A DNA stretch of 64,000 bases from Ardenticatenaceae bacterium. GTDB taxonomy: Bacteria > Chloroflexota > Anaerolineae > Promineifilales > Promineifilaceae. This document shows positions 18,038 to 26,033 of the stretch, piece after piece. Every line of letters starts with the position of its first letter. Within the stretch, counting starts at the first letter, position 1. The notes below the pieces were generated by a model. The model was not told the DNA's origin. It saw only the letters and a program-made list of their open reading frames with translations, and did not search any database. The position numbers were made by a program, and so were the translations under genes. Where the stretch lies: NCBI GenBank assembly GCA_020634455.1, contig JACKBQ010000002.1:1860001-1924000 (forward strand). The letters run 5' to 3'.

Positions 18038-18451
18038 ATGTTGAATAACTCGCTACAAGAAACGGTAAAAATTGCGTACGTAGAAGATGAACCCAGCATC
18101 GCCCAACTGCTGGTTAGTGGGCTGGGGCTGTTTGGCATTGAGGTAAAACCTGTCTTCATGAGCGCTGAAGATTTGCTAAACCGGGTTGATGGTGCCGAGC
18201 TGGAAGAAGTGGACTTGTTCTTCTTTGACATTCGTTTGCCCAAGATGACGGGCCTGGAGTTGGCTGGTAAATTGCGGGAACAGGGCGAGAAACGGCCGTT
18301 CGTTCTTGTGAGTGCCTGGCCAGCGCCCGCTCCAGACGCGCTGCGCAAAATTGGCGCTGAATTTTTGCCTAAACCGTTCGACTTCCCCGATGTGGTGCAA
18401 ACCATTCAAAAGCTCGCCAAGCAAAATCAAAGCGACAATCAATCCATTTAA
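18038..18451 (+). CDS. Single-domain response regulator (CheY-like)
   Basis: Receiver domain of 137 residues with no output domain. The acidic pair is Glu16-Asp17 (YVEDE), the phosphoacceptor Asp64 lies in FFDIRLPKMTG, the conserved Ser/Thr is Ser92 (VLVSAW) and the Lys is Lys112 (LPKPFD). GAGGAC lies a few bases before the ATG. Upstream, an inverted repeat GGTCAGT...ACTGACC near 17994-18019 might be regulatory. No kinase is adjacent, so it is an orphan that could act by protein interaction or in a phosphorelay. A GATTG-type hairpin repeat follows the stop codon. Confidence 0.85.
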   Translation: MLNNSLQETVKIAYVEDEPSIAQLLVSGLGLFGIEVKPVFMSAEDLLNRVDGAELEEVDLFFFDIRLPKMTGLELAGKLREQGEKRPFVLVSAWPAPAPDALRKIGAEFLPKPFDFPDVVQTIQKLAKQNQSDNQSI

Positions 18452-18454
18452 CGT

Positions 18455-18515
18455 AGATTGAATCAATTTGAGGCCGGGATGCCCCCTATAATCTCCGCCC
18501 AAATTGATCCAATCT
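18455..18515. repeat. Hairpin repeat with AGATTGAATCAATTTG arms
   Basis: AGATTGAATCAATTTG at 18455-18470 pairs with CAAATTGATCCAATCT at 18500-18515 (15 of 16 bases). The arms resemble those of the hairpin at 54465-54523. It lies right after the response regulator stop and may end transcription, though no long T-run follows. Confidence 0.65.
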
Positions 18516-18634
18516 TTTAGAAAAGCCGCCCCACCTGTTGCCCTGTAAGCCAGTCTGATACTTTATTCCTGTATCTTTTTGTCATGACCAAATCTATACT
18601 TTGTCCACAAAACAAGTAGTTTGGAAAGAACACC

Positions 18635-19171
18635 ATGAGTGAAGAGATTCTCGTACAACTTAGCTGCCCTAGCTGCACCCACCCCATTAACCTGCAAACG
18701 CAAGGTCAGCAAATTGAATGCCCTGCCTGCGGTAGCCAACTGCTTTTGGACGGGCATGTTTGCCCTAACTGCGGTGAATACCACAAGGAAGATTCTGGCT
18801 TTTGCCGCGCCTGCGGTACCGCCATGACCCGCACCTGCGAGAAGTGCCACACCCCAAACTGGTCTGGCGCAGAGTATTGCAAGCAGTGTGGCGCGGCATT
18901 AGACATCTTCCAGCTGCTGCACCTGCACAACAAGCAAGCCACCATGAGCCGCTTAGACGAACAGATGCGCGATGCACAATATTTCAAGGAAAAAGAACGG
19001 GCTGACTCTGAACGGCGCATGGCCATGCTGATGGAGCAGGAAGAAGAGCGCCAACGGGAACTGCGCACGCGCAAAGCCACCCAGAAAAAACAAGACCAGC
19101 AGTTGATGCTAACGGCCGTTTTCGTACTCGCTATCTTCATCATCATTGTGGCGGCTTTCGCCGTTTTATAA
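18635..19171 (+). CDS. Zinc-ribbon protein with C-terminal membrane anchor
   Basis: Protein of 178 residues of unknown function. The first 90 residues hold three zinc-ribbon-like units: CPSC...CPACG, CPNCG...CRACG and CEKC...CKQCG. A charged helical region (about 100-152, KERADSERRMAMLMEQEEERQ) is probably coiled coil, and a hydrophobic tail (LMLTAVFVLAIFIIIVAAF) makes a C-terminal transmembrane anchor, so the ribbons should face the cytoplasm. GGAAAG lies just upstream of the ATG. It stands 21 bases before scpA but scpA appears to have its own promoter inside that gap. Double zinc-ribbon proteins of this kind are common in Chloroflexota and are generally uncharacterised. Confidence 0.7.
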   Translation: MSEEILVQLSCPSCTHPINLQTQGQQIECPACGSQLLLDGHVCPNCGEYHKEDSGFCRACGTAMTRTCEKCHTPNWSGAEYCKQCGAALDIFQLLHLHNKQATMSRLDEQMRDAQYFKEKERADSERRMAMLMEQEEERQRELRTRKATQKKQDQQLMLTAVFVLAIFIIIVAAFAVL

Positions 19172-19180
19172 GCTGCAAGT

Positions 19181-19186
19181 TACAAT
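19181..19186 (+). promoter_or_regulatory. -10 element (TACAAT) for leaderless scpA
   Basis: TACAAT, then six bases, then ATG 19193. There is no ribosome binding site in the gap. The same layout recurs before several other genes in this window. Confidence 0.5.
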
Positions 19187-19192
19187 AGGGGC

Positions 19193-19945
19193 ATGTCTCG
19201 CCCGTACACCATTGACTTACCCAGCTTTGCTGGCCCCCTGGACCTGTTGCTACACCTCATTGAGCGCCAAGAACTCAATATCACCGCAATTTCTCTGGTA
19301 AAAGTCACCGAACAATATTTGAACCAAATTGAACAGATGAAGCAAAACCGGATGGAAGAGCTGATTGACTTCCTGGTGGTGGCAGCGCGGCTGGTACAAA
19401 TAAAAAGCCGGGCGCTGCTGCCGCAAACGCCAGTCATCATTGAGGGAGAGGAAGAAGAGGAAGACCCGGCGGACGCTTTGCTGCGCCAACTGCGCGAATA
19501 CAAGCGGTTTAAGCAAGCGGCCCATTGGTTAGCTAACCGGGAAGAACAGGGCTTGCGCACTTATCTTCGAGTGGCTCCTCCGCCAAAATTAGAGGGGCGC
19601 CTGGATATGAGTGGGGTGACAGTGGATGCGTTGCTAACGGCCGTTCGTGAAGCATTGGCGCGGGTAGAAGACCGGGAAGAAAGTGTGGCTATCGTCCAGC
19701 CTCGTCGCATTACCATCGAGGGGCAAATTTTGCGGCTGCGGCAGCGAGCCAGACTAGGGGAAACTTTTACCTTTACGGAGCTGCTCTCTACAAAAACCAG
19801 CCGGATTGAAATTTCCATTACGCTTCTGGCCGTGTTGGAACTCATTAAACGACGAGAAATTTTAGCCAGCCAGTCCACCCTTTTTGGCCCCATTGACCTG
19901 CGTGCCAATCCAGACCAGGCAGCGGTGGAAACGGCCGTTACCTAG
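19193..19945 (+). CDS. scpA: Segregation and condensation protein A
   Basis: Kleisin subunit of the bacterial SMC condensin, 250 residues, the usual size. The N-terminus (YTIDLPSFAGPLDLLLHLIE) is the family hallmark that binds the SMC neck; the central QIKSRALLPQTP segment follows. The C-terminal winged helix (TFTELLSTKTSRIEISITLLAVLELIKRREI) binds the SMC head. Its usual partner scpB is not next to it; instead the gene is followed by an inverted-repeat element whose first bases supply the TAG stop codon. An ACGGCCGT copy ends the coding region (ETAVT). It appears to be leaderless. Confidence 0.93.
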   Translation: MSRPYTIDLPSFAGPLDLLLHLIERQELNITAISLVKVTEQYLNQIEQMKQNRMEELIDFLVVAARLVQIKSRALLPQTPVIIEGEEEEEDPADALLRQLREYKRFKQAAHWLANREEQGLRTYLRVAPPPKLEGRLDMSGVTVDALLTAVREALARVEDREESVAIVQPRRITIEGQILRLRQRARLGETFTFTELLSTKTSRIEISITLLAVLELIKRREILASQSTLFGPIDLRANPDQAAVETAVT

Positions 19946-20049
19946 TATTGCCCCCCTGAAATTCGCATAAGGTTTTTGACGAAGGCGCAATACTTAAACA
20001 GTCCGGTGCACTTGTCATAATAATGTTATACAGATTTCCCCCGGACTGT
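19944..20049. repeat. Two-hairpin inverted-repeat element, left copy
   Basis: Two self-complementary modules: AGTATTG...CAATACT at 19944-19994 and ACAGTCCGG...CCGGACTGT at 19998-20049. The reverse complement of this segment matches 21554-21659; the second module differs at only three of about 50 bases. The edge overlaps the scpA stop codon. Confidence 0.85.
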
Positions 20050-20050
20050 A

Positions 20051-20485
20051 CTAGCCCCCATCCTCTACAGAAGCACCTTCTAACACAGGTTGCCCGGACA
20101 ACGCTTCCGGTACCCACCTGCGCCAATACACCAACCAGAGAAAAGTGAATGCGCCGAGCATATCTATGATCACGTCTACGGGCGTACCGTTACGGCCAGG
20201 GATAAAAGTTTGGTGGAACTCATCGCTCATGGCATAAGCCAGGGTGATGAGGAGGGCCATGAGATACGGCCGTTTGCCATCCAGCACCGCCCGCAAAGCC
20301 AACAAGTTCAAAGCCCCATACGCTAAAAAATGCCCCAGCTTCTTAACGCCAAAATCCCACAAACCAAAATTCGGCAGCTCTACTGACGGCTGGCCCGACA
20401 CAAAAAAAATGACCCCCATCGCCAGCAGCAACGGCAGCCATCGGCCCCACCAGGTTGATCGTTTAGCAAACACCCACCCCATCAA
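20051..20485 (-). CDS. VanZ family membrane protein
   Basis: Small integral membrane protein of 144 residues with about four transmembrane segments. It contains the VanZ-like pattern: a first helix after KRSTWWGRWLPLLLAMGVIFFVSGQ, a KKLGHFLAYGALNLLALRA segment and the AYAMSDEFHQTFIPGRNGTPVDVIIDMLGA motif, whose Asp-Glu-x-x-Gln and Arg residues are conserved. VanZ relatives are linked to teicoplanin resistance and are widespread with unknown biochemical role. It is the last of three minus-strand genes lying between two inverted copies of a 106-base repeat. The spacing to the next gene upstream is 12 bases. Confidence 0.85.
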   Translation of the reverse strand: MMGWVFAKRSTWWGRWLPLLLAMGVIFFVSGQPSVELPNFGLWDFGVKKLGHFLAYGALNLLALRAVLDGKRPYLMALLITLAYAMSDEFHQTFIPGRNGTPVDVIIDMLGAFTFLWLVYWRRWVPEALSGQPVLEGASVEDGG

Positions 20486-20497
20486 ATCACCTGCTTT

Positions 20498-20896
20498 TTA
20501 CCACCACATGCGCTCTTTGCCCATCTGGTACAGCGTCCAAAATACAAACACGGCTATGGCAATTGGCACCAAAAAGCGAACGGCCGTTAAACCACCAAAA
20601 TACACAATCGTCCCCAAAAACAGCAGCGTCGCTACCACAACAATACGCAGCTTAATCGGGTCTATAGCAGTCGTAACTTCAGAACGGTTTCGGACACGCT
20701 GGGCGCGTCGGCAAGAATTCGTGCTGCCGATGCGCAAAACTTCCCCACTAATTTCCCACTGGCAGCCACATGCCTGGCACTGGTAACAAACACGGGCTGG
20801 CTGCCCGGTCTCTATGTCTGTTCGCTCAAGAATTTGCCCACCACAATGATCACAGTCGTAGCCGCTATCATTCCAGATGGTTTCGGTTTCTATCAT
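20498..20896 (-). CDS. Zinc-ribbon membrane protein, function unknown
   Basis: Protein of 132 residues. The N-terminal part has two Cys pairs (YDCDHCGG and YQCQACGC) that could bind one zinc ion. Two hydrophobic segments near 83-122 (IVVVATLLFLGTIVYFGG and FLVPIAIAVFVFWTLY) indicate a membrane protein. It lies between the VanZ gene and another Cys-pair protein and is probably co-transcribed with VanZ. The family is not recognised. The start is placed at the ATG at 20896, but no strong ribosome binding site is evident. Confidence 0.6.
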   Translation of the reverse strand: MIETETIWNDSGYDCDHCGGQILERTDIETGQPARVCYQCQACGCQWEISGEVLRIGSTNSCRRAQRVRNRSEVTTAIDPIKLRIVVVATLLFLGTIVYFGGLTAVRFLVPIAIAVFVFWTLYQMGKERMWW

Positions 20897-20991
20897 CTAT
20901 GCAGTCTCGCTGGTTATTTTGTGTGCCGCACCTCAATGGTAGTTGATCCCACAAAATACGCCAAGCAAGATTGTGACGATTCAAGAAACAT

Positions 20992-21453
20992 TCATTCTTG
21001 TTTGATTCGTTCGCAGGTTTCTAACAGCAAGTTGTAGTTGCTGTTGTGGCTTACGTAGATAAAACCACCGCACGCTTCGCAAGATGTTTGGTACTCCATC
21101 GAAGAACCTGTGACCTGTTCCCACGGTTCTAGTTGATGCCCATGAATAGAAGCCCATGCTTCGGCTTCACACATTTGCCGCTCCAGGGCAGCAGTCTGCT
21201 CTTGCCGAGTTGCGGCATCATGTTCGGCCGCGGCTTCTACCAAGGCGCGTACGGCCGTACCCATCACCAAGTTGTCCGGCACGCCTTCGGGCAAGCCTTC
21301 CACCTTATGCAATAAATGCTGCAAAACCACCGCAATCTCTCTGCGAGTAGAGACATCATAACGGGGCACCAATGAACCTTCTTCTAGCAAACCGATGAGG
21401 TACCGTACGGCCGTTTTCAAATGTTTTAATTCAGTTTCTATAGATTTTGTCAT
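20992..21453 (-). CDS. Uncharacterised helical protein with a Cys-pair motif
   Basis: Protein of 153 residues with no recognised family. The N-terminal two thirds are predicted helical and charged (TELKHLKTAVRYLIGLLEEG, then ATRQEQTAALERQMCEAEAW). The C-terminus contains a TSCEACGGFIYVSHNSNY motif like half of a zinc ribbon, with a further Cys near the end. GAGGATGAAGT before the ATG provides a ribosome binding site. It heads the three-gene minus-strand block bracketed by inverted repeats. Two ACGGCCGT copies (near 21250 and 21410) suggest long residence in this genome rather than recent arrival. Confidence 0.55.
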   Translation of the reverse strand: MTKSIETELKHLKTAVRYLIGLLEEGSLVPRYDVSTRREIAVVLQHLLHKVEGLPEGVPDNLVMGTAVRALVEAAAEHDAATRQEQTAALERQMCEAEAWASIHGHQLEPWEQVTGSSMEYQTSCEACGGFIYVSHNSNYNLLLETCERIKQE

Positions 21454-21553
21454 ACTTCATCCTCATGAGATTCAAATTGCACTGCCTCATTTTGGCATGA
21501 GCCACGTCTGTTCACCAGAGGAAGTTTGTACCGTTGGCCGTGCGACGACTATT

Positions 21554-21659
21554 ACAGTCCGGCGGAAATCTGCATAACATTATTATGACAAGTGCGCCGG
21601 ACTATTTAAGTATTGCGCCGATACCAGTAACTTTATGCTAACTTCTGGAGCGCAATACT
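21554..21659. repeat. Two-hairpin inverted-repeat element, right copy
   Basis: Mirror copy of 19944-20049: module ACAGTCCGG...GCCGGACT at 21554-21604, then AGTATTGCGCC...GCGCAATACT at 21609-21659. Its outer edge supplies the TAG stop codon of the J-domain gene on the minus strand, just as the left copy does for scpA. Confidence 0.85.
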
Positions 21660-22458
21660 ATAAATTGTTGAACTGGGCACGGAGCATGTCGCGTTCGGCC
21701 GATTTACGAGCAATCTTCCGTTCCAAATCTCTGGCCATTTCCGCCAGCAAATCGCGTCCCTCACGCTGGGCCAGCTTCACTTGCAGCGCCAACTCCACCA
21801 TTGAACGATTCGGCAAATTTTGCAGTTCGTTATCCAGACTGCGCAGACGACGGCGGCAGCGGTCAATCTCCTCCTGAAGCGCTTGCGCCATCTCCTGGTC
21901 TGGTGGCGGCGCTGCCGGTTGGCGGCTCTGGTGTGCCTCCAACTCTTCGGCCAAAGCCATCAGCTCCACCATGCTTTGCGCCTTGTAAGCGTCGTTAATG
22001 GCCGCCATCTTGTCAGTGCGATATTGGCGATCTGCCTCATCAATGGCCAGGTCTGGGTGGAATTGGCGGGCCAGTTGGCGGTAGATTTTTTTGAGCTGGG
22101 CCTGGGTAGCGGCGGGGGGCGGCGGGGGTGGTTTGGGAACGGCCGTTTCCTCAGTCTGCTGCCACGTTTGCTTAAACTGCTCCTCAACCGGGTCAAATGC
22201 CGGGCCAGAATTGCCAAAACTTTGCTGGTGGCGCATCAGCTTAATCTGCGTCAGGTAGCTGTTCACTTCTGACTCCAAGGTAGCAAGCTGGTCTAGCAGC
22301 TGCCCCACATGCGCCTCAAAGCGAAACTCAAACGCCTGCACATCTTCTAGCTGGCTATTCAACTCTGCCTCAGCCTCCGCCAGCTGCGCCCGCAGCTCGT
22401 CCAACTCCAAACGGAGCCGCTTCACTTTTTCGGCCGTGGATTCAGAAAAGGGAGCCAT
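21658..22458 (-). CDS. J-domain (DnaJ-like) protein with N-terminal coiled coil
   Basis: Protein of 266 residues. Residues 10-75 form a long coiled coil (KRLRLELDELRAQLAEAEAE). A J domain spans about 118-165 with the diagnostic His-Pro-Asp at 134-136 (RQFHPDLAID), which stimulates the ATPase of a DnaK-type chaperone. A proline run (PKPPPPPPAA) precedes it. A second coiled coil fills the C-terminus. It lacks the G/F and zinc regions of true DnaJ, so it is a class C co-chaperone, a type common in cyanobacteria and Chloroflexota. TAAACT sits six bases before the ATG, suggesting leaderless transcription. Confidence 0.82.
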   Translation of the reverse strand: MAPFSESTAEKVKRLRLELDELRAQLAEAEAELNSQLEDVQAFEFRFEAHVGQLLDQLATLESEVNSYLTQIKLMRHQQSFGNSGPAFDPVEEQFKQTWQQTEETAVPKPPPPPPAATQAQLKKIYRQLARQFHPDLAIDEADRQYRTDKMAAINDAYKAQSMVELMALAEELEAHQSRQPAAPPPDQEMAQALQEEIDRCRRRLRSLDNELQNLPNRSMVELALQVKLAQREGRDLLAEMARDLERKIARKSAERDMLRAQFNNL

Positions 22459-22464
22459 TCTTCA

Positions 22465-22470
22465 AGTTTA
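22465..22470 (-). promoter_or_regulatory. -10 element (TAAACT) for the leaderless J-domain gene
   Basis: Reading the minus strand, TAAACT is followed by TGAAGA and then the ATG at 22458. No ribosome binding site is present. Confidence 0.45.
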
Positions 22471-22545
22471 CCGTAAAATGGCCTGGTGTGAAGTGCCAGG
22501 TACAGTGCCACAGGGCGTTTCAGTAGTCGCCTTTAAGAGGCGAAA

Positions 22546-22613
22546 GGACGCGGACAAGCGCGGAAAAACGCGGATTATTTGTTTTTCCGCGTTCTCCACG
22601 TTAATCCGCGTCC
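22546..22613. repeat. Nested hairpin repeat (GGACGCGGA / CGCGGAAAAAC)
   Basis: Outer arms GGACGCGGA (22546-22554) and TCCGCGTCC (22605-22613) enclose perfect inner arms CGCGGAAAAAC (22559-22569) and GTTTTTCCGCG (22581-22591). It lies between divergent genes, so it is not a terminator for either and looks like an inserted palindromic repeat. Nearby AGTGCCAGGTACAGTGCC and TGTACAGTGCC phrases form another small direct repeat. Confidence 0.65.
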
Positions 22614-22737
22614 CATTTTTTGAAAACTGAAAAGCCGTGTACAGTGCCAAAGGTGTCCCAATGGAGGTTTGCTTTGCCCCTTGCCTGACACATGAGTTTC
22701 CTCAACAACTGTTCATTCACAGCCTAAAATTCTCAAG

Positions 22738-22743
22738 TAAAAT
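22738..22743 (+). promoter_or_regulatory. -10 element (TAAAAT) for a leaderless C39-peptidase gene
   Basis: TAAAAT, then GAAACC, then ATG 22750. No ribosome binding site. Confidence 0.45.
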
Positions 22744-22749
22744 GAAACC

Positions 22750-24084
22750 ATGTTGCACAAACGAATGTTTTGGCTGGGTTTGTTGGGCTTGCTGCTTTTA
22801 GGCGGCGTGGGACTTTACTTGCTGTACCCTCGCCTCATTTTGGCCGCTCACGAACGGTATCCCAACGCCGTGCCAGATCAGCTGCTTTACTTAGTCGCTA
22901 CACCTTTGCCAACCGCATTACCTGCGCCAACTTTGGCGGTGAACCGTGATCAGTTAGCGGTAATCGGTGATCAGTTAGCGCAGCTTCAACCAACGGCAAC
23001 GGCCTCACCTACCTCAACCTTGGTGCCAACTCTCACGCCCCAATCTCTACTCTCCGATCTCCAATTTCCCACACCAGAACCGACAGCTACCAATACACCT
23101 TTGCCGCCAACCCCCACGCCGCTGCCAACGGCCGTTCGCCTACAAAACATCACCATCATCCCCCAAAAATTTAACAACTGCGGCCCTGCCAACCTCACCA
23201 TCACCCTGGGGTATCACGGCGTCGAGGTGGATCAGCTAGACGTGGGCGGGGCGATCAAGCCCAACTACGACGACCGCAACGTCAGCCCGTGGGAGCTGGT
23301 AGATTATGTCAACATAGAGACGCCCATGCAGGCCCGATTTTTCGTAGGCGGCAGCCTGGAATTGCTCAAACAGTTCATTGCTGCGGGCTACCCGGTCATT
23401 GTGGAAAAAGGGCTGTATCCCAACGCCTGGGAAGGCTGGATGGGACATTATCTGACCGTGATTGGCTACGACGATGCCAGTGAAGAGTTCATCAGCCTGG
23501 ACACCTTTTTGGGGCCGTGGGACAGTAGCGGGCGGCGCGACAGCTACGAAACGGTGGATGAATTTTGGCAAATGTTTAACCACACCTTCATTCTGGTTTA
23601 CCCACCAGAAGATGAGGCGGAGATTTTGGCGCTTTTGCCACCAGAACTGAGCGATCCGGTGACGATGTGGCAGGCAACGGCCGTTTCCAACCAACAACTC
23701 ACCACCACCCAACCCGACAATCCCTACATCTGGTTCAACCTGGGCAGCAGCCTCACCCACCTGGCCCAACTCACCAACGATAAATCGCTTTACAGCAGCG
23801 CCGCCGCCGCCTTCGACCAGGCGCGCACCATTGGCTTGCCGTGGCGCATGTTGTGGTACCAATTTGAACCGTACGAAGCATATTTGGGGAACGGCCGTAC
23901 CGCCGACGTTTTTGACCTTTCCGACGCCATCCTCTCCAACGAAGGCGGCCAAAACGTAGAAGAAACCTACCTCTACCGCAGCTACGCCTACACAGCTCTG
24001 GGCGATGAAGTAAATGCGAATGCAGCCCTGGCCACTGCCTTGGAGCTAAATCCGAATTTGGCAACGGCCGTTGATCAAAATTGA
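22750..24084 (+). CDS. Membrane-anchored C39-type cysteine peptidase with TPR repeats
   Basis: Protein of 444 residues. An N-terminal hydrophobic segment (FWLGLLGLLLLGGVGLYLL) anchors or exports it, followed by a Thr/Pro-rich linker (about 50-130). The peptidase_C39_2 domain has the likely catalytic Cys144 (NNCGPANL), His233 (GHYLTVIGYD) and Asp251 (LDTFLGPWD). Residues from about 315 contain two or three TPR-like units. The linker includes a direct repeat encoded by GTGATCAGTTAGCG phrases at 22949-22980 (NRDQLAVIGDQLAQ). This architecture is frequent in Chloroflexota and probably acts outside the cytoplasm; the substrate is unknown. Four ACGGCCGT copies are present, one at the very end. Confidence 0.8.
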   Translation: MLHKRMFWLGLLGLLLLGGVGLYLLYPRLILAAHERYPNAVPDQLLYLVATPLPTALPAPTLAVNRDQLAVIGDQLAQLQPTATASPTSTLVPTLTPQSLLSDLQFPTPEPTATNTPLPPTPTPLPTAVRLQNITIIPQKFNNCGPANLTITLGYHGVEVDQLDVGGAIKPNYDDRNVSPWELVDYVNIETPMQARFFVGGSLELLKQFIAAGYPVIVEKGLYPNAWEGWMGHYLTVIGYDDASEEFISLDTFLGPWDSSGRRDSYETVDEFWQMFNHTFILVYPPEDEAEILALLPPELSDPVTMWQATAVSNQQLTTTQPDNPYIWFNLGSSLTHLAQLTNDKSLYSSAAAAFDQARTIGLPWRMLWYQFEPYEAYLGNGRTADVFDLSDAILSNEGGQNVEETYLYRSYAYTALGDEVNANAALATALELNPNLATAVDQN

Positions 24085-24152
24085 TTGGACACAGATAAAC
24101 ACAAGTTTTCACTGATTTATTTTGACCTGTGGAAACCAGTGAAAATCAGTGT
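24085..24152. repeat. Interleaved inverted repeats between convergent genes
   Basis: TTTTCACTG (24106-24114) pairs with CAGTGAAAA (24137-24145), and ACTGATTT (24111-24118) pairs with AAATCAGT (24143-24150). It includes GGACACAG phrases shared with the region near 1277. It may act as a bidirectional terminator between the convergent peptidase and hydrolase genes. Confidence 0.6.
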
Positions 24153-24157
24153 CCTAT

Positions 24158-25282
24158 CTAATTTTCGTTAAAAAATCGGGTAACGCGCTCCATGAACAGC
24201 GCATCCGCTTCGCCACGAAAAGTGTGGGGCGTGGCGTAATAGGTGTGGCATTCCACCGGCTTTTGCAGCGCCCGCAGCCGCTCGCACAAATCCTGGCTCC
24301 ACGCTATCGGCACCGTCTCATCCCCCTGGCTGTGGTGAATGCTAATTGACGTGTTAATCCGGTCCAGAAAGAAAATCGGGGAGATTTTGCCTAGCTGGAA
24401 ATCGCTGGCAGCCAGCTCAAACGGGCCAGTTTGCCCACCAGACCAGATTTGGATTTGTTCATAATTTTGCCGTTCGTCGCCGCTCATCGCCCCGTACAGA
24501 ACGGCCGCTTGCAAATACGCCTCATTGTTTACCGCCAGCACCCGCAAAACAACACCGCCGCCCATGCTGTGCCCCCACAAATGAATGCTGTCCTCATCCG
24601 CCCGGCGCAGGTAGCCCAGCGGGTCCTGGCTCTGTTCCCGAATGATGGCAATGAGATTCAGCACGTCAATGGCGTAGCCAATTCGGTACGGATTTGGCCC
24701 CTCGTCCGATGGCGGATAGTTGCGGAAATTGGGATGGATGACAAAGTAGCCCGCCTCTGCCAGCGCATCGGCGTAGCGGCGGGTGTAGGCGATGGTGTCG
24801 TAATCCGCTGGATCAACGTAGCCATGCAGCACCAAGGCCACCGGAAAATTGTTCCCCTCGTTGGGCACATTCATAAAGCCATAAATCGTCAGCCCGTCGC
24901 TGGGGTAGCTGATGAGGTAGCGGGTGAACGTCGCATTTTCTTCCAGTGTGTCGATGATGTCCAACTTACCGCCGCCGTAGCTGCGTGCGGTCAGGGCGTC
25001 GATTGTCAAATCAGCATACGGGTCTGGCGTGGGGGTTGGTGGAGGTAGGGTTGGTGTGGGGGGGATGTTGGTCGGCGGGAGCGCGGTTACCGTTGGTGAA
25101 GGCAGTGTCGTTGTTAGTTGGGTAGGCTGTGGCAGCGGGCTGGGTTCCGGTTCAGATTGTGGCTGGGGCACAAAGGTGGGTGGCTGTAAGTCGGCTGGAT
25201 TTGCAGGTTTTGGGCCACAAGCTACAAGCCACACAAACACAAGCAAGAGGATGCCGTACGGCCGTTTTCTCCAAATTACCAT
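24158..25282 (-). CDS. Lipoprotein alpha/beta hydrolase (dienelactone hydrolase / prolyl-oligopeptidase-like)
   Basis: Exported lipoprotein of 374 residues. The signal peptide GILLLVFVWLVAC ends in a lipobox with Cys22, followed by a long Pro/Thr linker to about 100. The hydrolase domain has HGYVDPADYDTI as the oxyanion region, the nucleophile in GHSMGGG, and a DETVPI loop plus a late His (TPHTF) completing a Ser-Asp-His triad. It probably cleaves esters or peptides at the cell surface. The start ATG 25282 is supported by the signal peptide and by TACACT six bases upstream; a longer open frame overlaps the divergent response regulator. Its promoter faces that of the OmpR/HK pair. Confidence 0.82.
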   Translation of the reverse strand: MVIWRKRPYGILLLVFVWLVACGPKPANPADLQPPTFVPQPQSEPEPSPLPQPTQLTTTLPSPTVTALPPTNIPPTPTLPPPTPTPDPYADLTIDALTARSYGGGKLDIIDTLEENATFTRYLISYPSDGLTIYGFMNVPNEGNNFPVALVLHGYVDPADYDTIAYTRRYADALAEAGYFVIHPNFRNYPPSDEGPNPYRIGYAIDVLNLIAIIREQSQDPLGYLRRADEDSIHLWGHSMGGGVVLRVLAVNNEAYLQAAVLYGAMSGDERQNYEQIQIWSGGQTGPFELAASDFQLGKISPIFFLDRINTSISIHHSQGDETVPIAWSQDLCERLRALQKPVECHTYYATPHTFRGEADALFMERVTRFFNEN

Positions 25283-25288
25283 GCGCCG

Positions 25289-25348
25289 AGTGTAGCAAAA
25301 ATTAGTACGGCCGTCCTTCATGATTTTCTTAATGAGCTTTGATACACT
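25289..25348. promoter_or_regulatory. Divergent promoter pair with leaderless starts
   Basis: On the minus strand TACACT (25289-25294) lies six bases before ATG 25282; on the plus strand TACACT (25343-25348) lies seven bases before ATG 25356. An ACGGCCGT palindrome (25307-25314) sits between them. The shared 73-base gap allows joint control of the hydrolase and the two-component system. Confidence 0.5.
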
Positions 25349-25355
25349 GTTGAAC

Positions 25356-26030
25356 ATGCGCCTTTTAATTGTTGAAGACGAACCCACCATCGCCAATTTT
25401 ATCCGGCAGGGGCTTTCCGAAGCCGGGTACGCTGTGGACGTCGCCTGCAATGGTGAAGAAGGGCTGGATTACTCTCTGGCCGCCGAGTACGACGTGCTCA
25501 TTTTGGACATCATGCTGCCCAAGCTGGACGGCATTCAGCTGCTGCGCCGCCTGCGCCGCGAGGGACACAAAACGCCCTGCCTCATGCTCACCGCCCGCGA
25601 CACGGTAGATAGTCGCGTCGAAGGGCTGGACGCAGGCGCAGACGATTATCTGGTGAAACCATTTGCCTTCCCGGAACTGTTGGCCCGCGTGCGCGCCCTG
25701 CTGCGCCGCCCGCCGCTGCAAACAGGCACCATCCTGCAAATGGCTGATTTGCAGATGGATACCGCCCGGCATCTTGTGGAACGAAACGGCCGTCTCATCG
25801 AACTTAGCCCACGTGAATATGCCGTCCTGGAATACCTCATGCGCCACCCTAACCAGGTACTTAGCCGCACCCAAATTGGCGAGCACGTCTGGAATTTTGA
25901 CTTCTACAACGAGTCAAACGTGGTGGACGTGTACGTGGGCTACCTGCGGCGCAAAATTGACCAGCCGGGCGAGGCATCGCTCATCCACACCGTGCGCGGC
26001 GTGGGCTACTGTTTGCGAGATGAGGGTTAG
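25356..26030 (+). CDS. OmpR/PhoB-family response regulator
   Basis: DNA-binding response regulator of 224 residues. The receiver has the acidic pocket in VEDEP, phosphoacceptor Asp51 (LILDIMLPKLDG), Thr in MLTARD and Lys in LVKPFAF. A winged-helix trans_reg_C domain fills the C-terminal 95 residues (LSPREYAVLEYLMRHPNQVLSR ... VYVGYLRRKID). The start is ATG 25356 since an upstream in-frame ATG at 25320 lies within the promoter. The cognate kinase gene starts four bases after the stop. Targets may include the divergent lipoprotein gene and the downstream PepSY protein, which is inference from position. Confidence 0.92.
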   Translation: MRLLIVEDEPTIANFIRQGLSEAGYAVDVACNGEEGLDYSLAAEYDVLILDIMLPKLDGIQLLRRLRREGHKTPCLMLTARDTVDSRVEGLDAGADDYLVKPFAFPELLARVRALLRRPPLQTGTILQMADLQMDTARHLVERNGRLIELSPREYAVLEYLMRHPNQVLSRTQIGEHVWNFDFYNESNVVDVYVGYLRRKIDQPGEASLIHTVRGVGYCLRDEG

Positions 26031-26033
26031 CTT

